Source: Arion vulgaris (taxonomy: Eukaryota; Mollusca; Gastropoda; Stylommatophora; Arionidae). From it: a stretch of 64,000 nt of DNA. The translations under genes and the position numbers were made by a program. A model generated the notes under the pieces. The model had not been told where the DNA came from, ran no database searches, and was given only the letters and a program-made list of their open reading frames with translations. Position 1 is the first letter of the stretch. The number at the start of each line of letters is the position of its first letter. Of this stretch, positions 56,625 through 64,000 are shown in pieces. Location of the stretch: NCBI GenBank assembly GCA_020796225.1, contig CM036755.1, forward strand, positions 80,051,772 through 80,115,771, given 5' to 3'.

Positions 56625-57070
56625 ATTGATTAATTGATTGATAGGACCATCTTCATTGAACTTTGGTTGAGTTATCATATGTACTCCGATATCTTTCTTA
56701 CACAGAAAGAACTCAGTGGCAGTGCACAAACTCTGCAGCACCTGCGAGGGTACCCAATGTAATTTAGAAGATGGTAAAGATATTTTTACGCATTTTATTT
56801 TAAACTTTTCTCATGAATTTTGCCTGGGCAGCGGCTTTCCAGCCTGCTCTTCTCAATTTTGAACTGTCAAGGGTTCTTCTACATGCTCAAATTGAACACA
56901 GGATCTACATTTTATCGTCCGTCTCCGATAGGACTAGGAACTCAATCTCACCTACACTGAGATCAGGGATCTCTGGAAAATATCTTGATGGCTCAACGAG
57001 GGAGCGAACCGAGTACCTTTGTAATGAGAGATGAGCACCTAACCTCTATGCCACAGAGACCCCATCCTGA
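56625..57070 (-). mobile_element. tRNA-derived SINE, family B
   Basis: Minus-strand copy of the element at 43245-43670: GGGGTCTCTGTGGCATAGAG, TACTCGGTTCGCTCCCTCG (B box), GATTGAGTTCCTAGTCCTAT, TTGAGCATGTAGAAGAACCC, TTGACAGTTCAAAATTGAG, GTGTAAGAAAGATATCGGAG and the end GGTCCTATCAATCAATTAA. Confidence 0.82.
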
Positions 57071-57249
57071 CTGCTGGAAAATGACTCACATCATACACAA
57101 ATTGGAGACATTCCAAAATATTTAAGAAGAATCCTATAAATTTTTTGGACAAGTATGATAGCAAATTAAGTTCTTTTGAAATAAACAAACTGTGCATAAC
57201 TGGAGATCGTCATTAAAAGATGAAGATGGATGATGGGTATGGCAGGCCT

Positions 57250-58150
57250 CCAAGTCACTACCTGAATCTCCTATCCAACCCATTTCCCTACTTATTCTCT
57301 ATCTGCTATGCAACTACTCCAGTATGTTTCATAAACTTGAGGTCTTCACCGATCTCCCAAAGTTTGTTCAGAAGGGTTGCTCCTGTTGGTCAGATTTCCA
57401 TTCTCAGACTGGGGCAGTCTTGCAAGATGTGCGTTGGTGCTCCACTGCTGCAGGCAGCCAAGTCCCTGAGATTCATTCTATGGAAATGTGCTCTGAAACC
57501 GCAGTGTCCCGTTCTAAGTCTGAAGACAGTGGTCTGTACTTTTCTGTTTAACGTATTTATGTTGTCTTGCTCTGGGTTGTATCCTGCGTTTGTTTTTCCT
57601 CCACATAATTTTTCTGGATTGTTTCAAAAGTCTTTGCATTTGTAAAGCTTTGTGTTTTTTGGGTGGGATTGTGTAAGGCTCCCTCCAACCATTGCAAGTT
57701 TGTCAGCCTTTTTATTTTCTGGAAATGATGCAGTGTGCTGGTATCCACTGTAGAAATAGTTTTTATTTCTTGGGCAGCAAAGTGATTTTATGCCTTATGT
57801 CCTGAATGAGCTTGCCTTGTCTAACCCATTTCCCTAATAGTGTTCAGAATATCAGTCCTGTCCACTGATCTATCTCTTCCCTGCACTTCTGCCTGCTTGT
57901 TCATTTCTTTTGGCTCCTGCATGTCCATGTACTAATATAAAGATGACTCTCAGAAGTCCTACGCTAAACACAAACTTAAGCAACTGTCTATGCACACAAC
58001 TGACCCAGTCGTTTCTGAGCATGCTCACTAAGACACTGAGAATACAAACATGGGTGAAGCTATGCATTTCCAAACAGGCACTTGCCTTGGTCACTGCCCT
58101 AGCAACACAAATAGCATCATGTAGTTGTCAGTGTGGAGACTGGCACTAGT
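57250..58150 (-). mobile_element. RNase H-type LINE fragment
   Basis: The minus strand encodes VIFILVHGHAGAKRNEQAGR (the H-G-x-x-G-N-E end of RNase H), KKIKRLTNLQWLEGALHNPT-like linker text, and the 3' end LWEIGEDLKFMKHTGVVA then stop. Several frames are used, so it is degenerate. Confidence 0.72.
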
Positions 58151-58159
58151 TAATGAGAA

Positions 58160-59170
58160 CAGACAAACAAACGCATGCTAAAAAAGAAGTGCCTGGTTAG
58201 ACAGGGAAAATATTTCAGCTTCAGCGTAAACTAAGACATACCGTAAATTAGCACCGAATGTAGGCTAGGACAGACTGTACACACTGTAAACTCAGAAAAT
58301 TCATTATATTTTAAATCATATTTTAAAATATTTTAGTTCTGCTAAACTAAAATTCCATCCAGAGGCAACCAAAACTCTGTCGCAAATCAGTTAAGTAAGA
58401 ATAAGTATTGAATAAGTTTCATAACTAGTAACAAAGTAAGCACTCGGTATCATTGCTACAATCACTATCATTATACAGACTATAGCTCTACTACTCTACT
58501 GTTACAGGTTAAGTGTACTGTTTACACTTCTGTACAAAAGTATACACTACCTACAGTGCTTTATGAATTGCATGTGTCTATCTACCTATTACAACCTACA
58601 CCACCAAAGTAATTACAATTTTATTTGCCTTTACTGTTACTTAACAGTGACAGTACGTCAATGATTGATACTATTATATAATTAATAATAACATGAAGTT
58701 TAAACTCTTTTTAAACATCAAGTTAACATTACAGTTACATTTAATACTTAATGTTATTATTATTATGTGATCAAATTTTCTTGCAGCGCCATTAAAAGTA
58801 TGCGGCTATGTCTGCTTCTGTTAGAGGCTTATAGTTTTAACAAACAGGGCTTCTATCATGTAATAACAATTCGGTCTCCCTATGGAAACTAAAGTCTAAA
58901 GCATAGGGACGTTTTTTGACTGCTTGTGTTTTTACTTTTTGTTGAACCTGTCTTCCGTGACTGAACGATCCGAACGCAAATCTAAATAAAATAATTCAAT
59001 TCTCTCGATTCGTCTCGAAGTTGGGATTTTTATAACTATGCAGATTACAAATTTATTTATCCCTTTCTATACACGACAGAACCATTGCGACTATAATTAA
59101 TAACAATGACATCTTATGAAAATCGATTTGCATGGGGAAGTGAAGACACAACTTACATTCCTTCAATAGC
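58160..59170. other. First intron, no repeat recognised
   Basis: About 1 kb free of obvious repeats, unlike the rest of the window, lying just inside the zinc-finger gene's 5' end. Confidence 0.4.
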
Positions 59171-59179
59171 ATAAATTAC

Positions 59180-59208
59180 CTATGAACTAACAACGGGACG
59201 TCCGCCAT
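59180..59208 (-). other. Zinc-finger gene, exon 1 (5' leader with small upstream frame)
   Basis: On the minus strand, ATG at 59206-59208 begins MADVPLLVH and the donor CATAG/GTAATT lies at 59180/59179. Spliced to exon 2, the frame continues AGG then TGA, giving a ten-codon upstream open reading frame. Exon 2 has its own in-frame start further on. The exon boundary is inferred from the donor motif; the transcription start is not known, so the exon's 5' edge is open. Confidence 0.5.
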
Positions 59209-59260
59209 TTTCATTCTTGTCGGAACTACTTTCTGTTTTTCATACCGGAAGTGCAGTTAA
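59195..59260 (-). promoter_or_regulatory. Candidate promoter core of the zinc-finger gene
   Basis: The minus strand carries CACTTCCGGT (59244-59253 region), an ETS-type motif, and AAAATGGCGGAC (59200-59211), which matches the YY1 motif AAnATGGCGGC at most positions. Both are common near start sites of TATA-less animal promoters. Their place at the 5' end of the gene, next to a good splice donor, supports the call. Usage is inference. Confidence 0.55.
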
Positions 59261-59529
59261 AAATTGTTTCTGTAAAATACAAGATGGTGTTGAATCTTGA
59301 AATAACTTATAATAAATGTTTTGTTACCGCAAAAACAGCTTTTTTCATATATAAATAAATAAAGTAATAATATTTAGGCTTTAGACAAACTGTTTTGTCA
59401 AATATGCAACAGAATGACAAGTGTCACTGTCACTAGAGCGAAGACTACACAGAGTGCGAGAGTGGGCGTCCGTTAAAACAAACCAGACAGTTGAGTAATA
59501 CTGATGATAATAGATCAGTATTATTCTTC

Positions 59530-60230
59530 ACTGCCAGCTTTTCTCTTGATGAAGAAATCAACGCTCGAATAGGCAGCGCGGCTACTAAATTCGGCAAACT
59601 ATCAAAGAGAGCGTGGGAAAACAAAAAATTAACATTGCAGACGAAGATTCAAATATATCCGATCAAGCCTGTGTAATTCGAAATAAATGGCCAAACACTG
59701 GAGAAAGTTGAACATTTTACATATTTGGGTAGTAAAGTGTCAAACAACGGAGACACGATGAAAGAAATAAACTCTCGTATTGCTATAGCAGCTAGTGCCT
59801 GTACTGACCTACGGTTGTGAAAGTTGGAAATCAACAAAGAAAATTGATAAGAAACTGGACAGCTTTGAGAATAAATGTCTCCGAAAATTATTAAAAGTAA
59901 ACTGGAGTGATTTCGTTTCTAACAACACAGTGAGAGATAGAACACACCAACAACCCGTATCAAATATTATAAGGAAACGAAGGTGGAATATTTAGGTCAT
60001 GTTCTTAGATCAGACGAAAAGAGACTAAATCGACAAGTCCTTATGTGGTCACCAGTTGGGAAAAGAAAACGTGACCAAAGACCACTCTTCAAGAACCATC
60101 CAACAAGAAAGTAAACTATTGGGATGTAAAACCATACAAGATCTCCAACTGCTAGCAAAGAACCGCATCACATGGAGATCTAAAACCTCTGCCCTATGTT
60201 CCGCCTTTGGCACAAAAGGAACAAACTAAC
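59530..60230 (+). mobile_element. LINE C-terminal fragment
   Basis: Plus strand: SFSLDEEINARIGSAATKFG, KLSKRAWENKKLTLQTKIQI, then (frame changed) PVLTYGCESWKSTKKIDKKL, DSFENKCLRKLLKVNWSDFV, IRKRRW, HVLRSDEKRLNRQVLMWSP and GKRKRDQRPLF. This is the thumb and C-terminal region after the reverse transcriptase palm, where a Y-G-E-W motif is typical. Frameshifted. Confidence 0.8.
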
Positions 60231-60239
60231 TAACTGTAA

Positions 60240-60775
60240 TTAGCTCTTTGAAGTGTCTTTACTGTATGGCTCAGAAACATGGACAGCCTACTCAAGGCAC
60301 GAGAGAAGACTTAACATCTTTCATCTTCGATGTCTCCACAAGATTATAAACATCAGGTGGTACGACAAGATAACCAACTCAGAATTACTGCAAACTTGCC
60401 TTCCGTCATGGGCATGATCAACAGTAGAAGACTTAGATGGCTAGGGCATGTGCGAAGAATGGACAATGGCCGCATTCCAAAACAAATGTTCTGTGAACTT
60501 TCGGAGGGAAAGAGGCACCAAGGCAGACCACTGCTCAGATATAAAGATGTCTGCAAGGCCTCAATGAATAACTTTTCTATCGGCCCCAGCAAATTGGAAA
60601 AACTGGCTGATGATTGATATATATGGAAAACAACATTGCCCAAAGGTGCAGAATCTTTTGAAGAGAGACTTAGGGATGAGCTGAAAGACAAGAGAGACAA
60701 GCAAAAACTCAGAAGTTGTCACAGTGAAATACTTGCCAATTGACCGTCTGTAAAGACGAAAAAGGCCATATAGAC
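60240..60775 (+). mobile_element. LINE family G, 3' part
   Basis: Plus strand: GSETWTAYSRHERRLNIFHL, RCLHKIINIRWYDKITNSEL, INSRRLRWLGHVRRMDNGRI, MFCELSEGKRHQGRPLLRYK, SMNNFSIGPSKLEKLADD and DELKDKRDKQKLRSCHSEIL, ending in GCCAATTGACCGTCTGTAAA. It is 5'-truncated, with a frameshift at about 60385 and a stop at 60617. Confidence 0.85.
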
Positions 60776-61064
60776 TTGTTCACGAGAGTAAGAGACTCTT
60801 TGAGCGACGAGAGAAGACCACTGAACAGGACAATAAGAGAAATATCACCACACAGAATGACAAGGAATAAAACCAAGAGACATGGCAAAGGTTAAAAAAC
60901 GCTAAGCAACAAGACAATTACAAAATGCTGACATCTTGGCAAAAGAGCTTAGTATTGTTTATCACTTTAGCAGATAAAATATGACCTATCATGAAATGAA
61001 TCAAAGAATGTGATAGACACAGAATTTAAGAAACAGTGGAGGCAAAATCGCCCTATTTCAGACT

Positions 61065-62000
61065 CTAAATATCCCTACCCTGAAATGTCACACAAAAAAC
61101 AAATCATTACACAAAGACTCTCAACACAACTTATTGAGAAATCATTCTTCTTCGGCCCTAGGGAGGCATAGGTCCACAACCAAGACCGCCTATCCAAGGC
61201 CATCTTTTCCAGACCTCCCTGCTCTTCCCATTTTCTTGCATTCCGTCTCCGATCTCCAGGTGTTCCTGGGTCTTCCTTATCTCTAATGCCCTGGGGTTCT
61301 TTCTGATCCCCGCTTAGGCTGATGTACCATGTCCGCCTTTTCAGTGGCACAGGCTAGTTGTGCCAATTTAAAATTTGTTAGACATGTTGGCCTGGAATCT
61401 GTTATGGCCGGTACGGAGGCGGAATATAACTTGTTCGCTACGGAATAGACCATAGTACCCATCTCTGACGCTCTGTTGAGGGTGGTCTTTTGACCACTTT
61501 TCTCTATATCGCTATCCGATGGTTGTTTTGACCCTGGGGTTCCATCAGAGAGCCTGTCTTGTGATGCTGTCAGGGGATTTCTTCAGTATGTGTCCTATCG
61601 ATTGCCACCTTCTGCCCCTTATCTCTTGTTCCACATGCTGTTGTCTTGCTCTATCCCACAGTTCCCTGTTTGTGGTCCTGTCATACCATCATAGATGGGA
61701 GTATCCTGCACAGGCATCTATTCATGAATGTCTGCAACTTTTTGGTGTTTCCCTTACTTGTTCTCCATGTCTCTGCTCCATATAGGACAGCCTCTACATT
61801 TGAGTTAAATATCATTCTAGAACTTCATAATGGAAAATGCTGATTATGCCTTTTGTATTCTAACCTTAACATTGTCTGTGCCACCTTGAATGTTGATAAC
61901 ACTTCCCAGATATGTAAATGTGTCCGCCTCTTTTAATGGTGCTCCTCTCAATATGATCGGGTCTCTGGAATTAGCATTTAATCTCAGGATCTTTTTTTTT
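61065..62000 (-). mobile_element. RTE-type LINE, C-terminal part
   Basis: Minus strand: VEAVLYGAETWRTSKGNTKK, LQTFMNRCLCRILPSMM, then further on SLSGDQKEPQGIRDKEDPGT and GLEKMALDRRSWLWTYAS. The LYG-ETW and LEKMA-DR-SW motifs are typical of RTE C-termini. A family E SINE sits at its upstream edge (62011-62254). Confidence 0.75.
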
Positions 62001-62010
62001 TTTCCCTTGT

Positions 62011-62254
62011 CTTCTTCTTTGAACGCTCCATATCAACCACTTGTTAACCACTCTTTGTTATTTGTATGTGATCCGAGCCTAAGAGCGATTGTACATTGTG
62101 TCAGTTATGCGCCTACAAATAGACCAGCACATCCGATTTCTGTGACACTTATTATTTACTAGGGTAGCTTCCCTAGGCCCCTACCTCAATCACCTTGTAG
62201 ACTGCAGTGTTACTATTCTTTGCTCCCCTTGCAAGCCCCAACAACACATGGCCT
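62011..62254 (-). mobile_element. SINE family E
   Basis: Minus strand: GGCCATGTGTTGTTGGGGCT, AGAATAGTAACACTGCAGTC, GGTCTATTTGTAGGCGCATA, CAATCGCTCTTAGGCTCGGA, GTTAACAAGTGGTTGATATG and the tail GAACGTT-less GTTCAAAGAAGAAG. Confidence 0.82.
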
Positions 62255-62367
62255 GAATTATTCTATATGTCCAAAATATTTAATTTTTATTTTCTTTATC
62301 AACTATTTCTCTTCATCTTTAAGCTGTTGTAAAATTAACATATTTCTTTTGTCCATGGTATTCTGAG

Positions 62368-63085
62368 TCTTCTTCACCCTTCGCTCCTAGGGAAGCATAG
62401 GTCTGCAACCAAGACTTTCCAAGCCCGCCTATATAAGGCCATCTTTTCCAGATCGCTCCACTCTCTTCCCATTTTCTTGTATTTCGTCTCCAGGTGTTCC
62501 TGTGTCTTCCTTCCCCTACCTCTATTGCCCTGGGGGTTCCATCGGAAAGCTTGACTTGTGATGCTGTTAGGGGGTTTTCTCAGTGTTGCCTTTTGTGTTT
62601 GTTTGGCCAACATCAATGCCACTCCCTCCTTGTGTGGTGCATCTTCATCCTCTCTTTCGGAGTACAGTATTGTTTCCTGTTGTGAGTCTAGTGTGTCCTG
62701 TATTTGTCCATCTGGTTTCACCCAGTCCTAGGATGGCCAGTCCATATGTCATTTCCTGTGATATCTTCCCAGTTTCGAACATCGTGCGGACATTCCAGGT
62801 GCCAATCCTGGAGATCTTCCGGGTTGAAAGAAAGTGAGCTGGTAGCCCGATTTCCTTTCGAATTTCACCGGGTCGCTTCATGAGTCCCTCCTTGTGGGGT
62901 CCTTCCTCGGGTGGCGAGCTATGAATTTCCCAGGTTGTGGTTTCTATAGCCATCTAGTGTTTTTTCCGGGGTGGGGTAGCAAGCTCCACACACAACCTCC
63001 TTAGTCACCTCTTACGACATCCATGGCAGGTAACAGTGGTTCTATTCTTTACACCCCAATTTGGGCCCCGATAACCACTCGGGCG
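62368..63085 (-). mobile_element. Non-autonomous RTE derivative with family F head
   Basis: On the minus strand it begins CGCCCGAGTGGTTATCGG with the shared head. Next are EIHSSPPEEGPHKEGLMKRP, RIGTWNVRTMFETGKISQEM and LGLGETRW (the start of an endonuclease), then DAPHKEGVALMLAKQTQKA. It passes directly to SQAFRWNPQGNRGRGRK and SDLEKMALYRRAWKVLVADL, the C-terminus. The rest of the endonuclease and the whole reverse transcriptase are missing. The tail is GTGAAGAAGA. Flanks GGTATTCTGAG (62357-62367) and GGTATTTTGAG (63089-63099) match at 10 of 11, a likely target duplication. Confidence 0.82.
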
Positions 63086-63511
63086 CTCGGTATTTTGAGC
63101 ACTCTTTTGTATCCCTCGCATTCACTCGTATTATTGAAATTAAGAGATAATTAGTGCAACCAAGCCTGTGCTACAATTCCTCATTTTCTACTGGAGTTTA
63201 TAATTTTGGGTAATGTCTTTAGCAGTGAATCCTAATCCTTTAAGCATGTCATTTCTTATTCCATCTTTCCCATGTGATTTCTGAGAATGTATGACTGCTT
63301 CTAGCTTCTTCATAGAGTTGCAAACACAGACTGTGGATAAGAACAGGACAGGAACCCATGATGGCCCAGGCTAAAAGAGGAAATGATGATGGGCCGGGAT
63401 GACAGACGAGTGTGTCAAGCACTTGAGTGGAACCAGCAAGAAATATGGAAGTCTTAAACAGACCTGACCTGAAGACGGAGTCTTCTTAGGAAACTGAGGT
63501 ATGCTGGGAAG

Positions 63512-63752
63512 CTTCTTCTTACGCTCCATAACGACCACCTGTTAAACCACTCTTTGTGATCCGAGCCTAAGATCGATTGTGCACTGTGCCAGTTATGCTG
63601 GTCTACAAGTAGGCCAGCACATCCGATTTCTGCAACACTATTTATTTACTAGGAGGTTTCCTAGGCCCCTACCACAGTCGCCTCTTACGACATGCCTTGT
63701 AGGTCGCAGTGTCACTATTTTTTGCTTTCCTTGCAGTCCCGGCAATAAACAG
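63512..63752 (-). mobile_element. SINE family E
   Basis: Minus strand: TGTTTATTGCCGGGACTGCA, AAATAGTGACACTGCGACCT, ATGTCGTAAGAGGCGACTGT, GGCCTACTTGTAGACCAGCA, GAGTGGTTTAACAGGTGGTC and the tail GTAAGAAGAAG. Confidence 0.82.
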
Positions 63753-63902
63753 ATCTCCTGGGAAGCAATAAATACAACAGACTGGAAAAGTGGTGAACAA
63801 CTCTCGAGGCCCGAGGAGCAGAGAGGAATAAGTAGGTAGCTTCTTCATAGTGAGGTTGGTTATCATTCTTCTGGATCAGCTGTCTTTTTATATTAATCTT
63901 GC

Positions 63903-64000
63903 CGCCCGAGTGGTTACCGGGCCCAAATTTGGGGTGTAAATAATAGAACCACTGTTACCTGCCATGCTTGTCGTAAGAGGTGACTAAGGTTTGGTTGAAA
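63903..64000 (+). mobile_element. Retroposon with family F head, cut by window end
   Basis: Starts CGCCCGAGTGGTTACCGGGC and continues through CCCAAATTTGGGGTG, AGAACCACTGTTACC, TGTCGTAAGAGGTGACTAAG and GTTTGGTTGAAA. Whether it is a family F element or another carrier of the head cannot be told. Confidence 0.8.

Overview
The window is animal nuclear DNA. It has spliced exons with GT/AG borders and consistent phases, dense LINE and SINE retroposons, hAT and Tc1/mariner DNA transposons, and long satellite and minisatellite arrays. There are no operons, no CRISPR array and no compact gene layout. The repeat mix (RTE-type LINEs, RNase H-bearing LINEs, several tRNA-derived SINE families) suggests an invertebrate, most likely a lophotrochozoan such as a mollusc. 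That placement is inference.

One host gene can be supported. It lies on the minus strand from about 59.25 kb (promoter and first exon) to 33.81 kb (stop codon) and encodes a five-finger C2H2 zinc-finger protein of about 810 residues, probably a transcription factor. Exons found are 59180-59208 (5' leader), 55686-56546, 46429-46674, 45146-45229, 40073-40276 and 33814-34903. Intron phases agree across exons 2 to 5. Four 1-2 base losses sit inside otherwise intact coding exons, and the join from exon 5 to exon 6 is one base out of phase. This points to uncorrected base errors, a missed small exon, or early decay.

The rest is repeats. 0-8 kb: a hAT MITE, a tRNA-type SINE and a 3.9-kb satellite of 52-bp units with a 518-bp higher-order period. 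8-11 kb: a full-length but broken RTE LINE inserted inside a SINE, with a 12-bp target duplication. 11-21 kb: LINE fragments, a second hAT MITE with a perfect 8-bp target duplication, and a 53-bp array grown from a LINE 3' end. 21.5-23.7 kb: a broken Tc1-like transposon with inverted repeats over 100 bp. 29-34 kb: palindromic 31-bp repeats, then a nearly identical 1.9-kb tandem duplication next to the zinc-finger gene's 3' end. The introns (35-59 kb) carry SINEs, a mariner, LINE fragments and microsatellites. 59.5-64 kb: RTE fragments, an internally deleted RTE derivative and more SINEs.

The most interesting non-genic signal is a shared 5' module of about 90 bp. It starts with an A-box-like motif, has a potential stem that changes on both sides between families, and contains a conserved hairpin. 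It heads at least three kinds of retroposon whose 3' ends come from different LINEs, and several copies carry clean target-site duplications.
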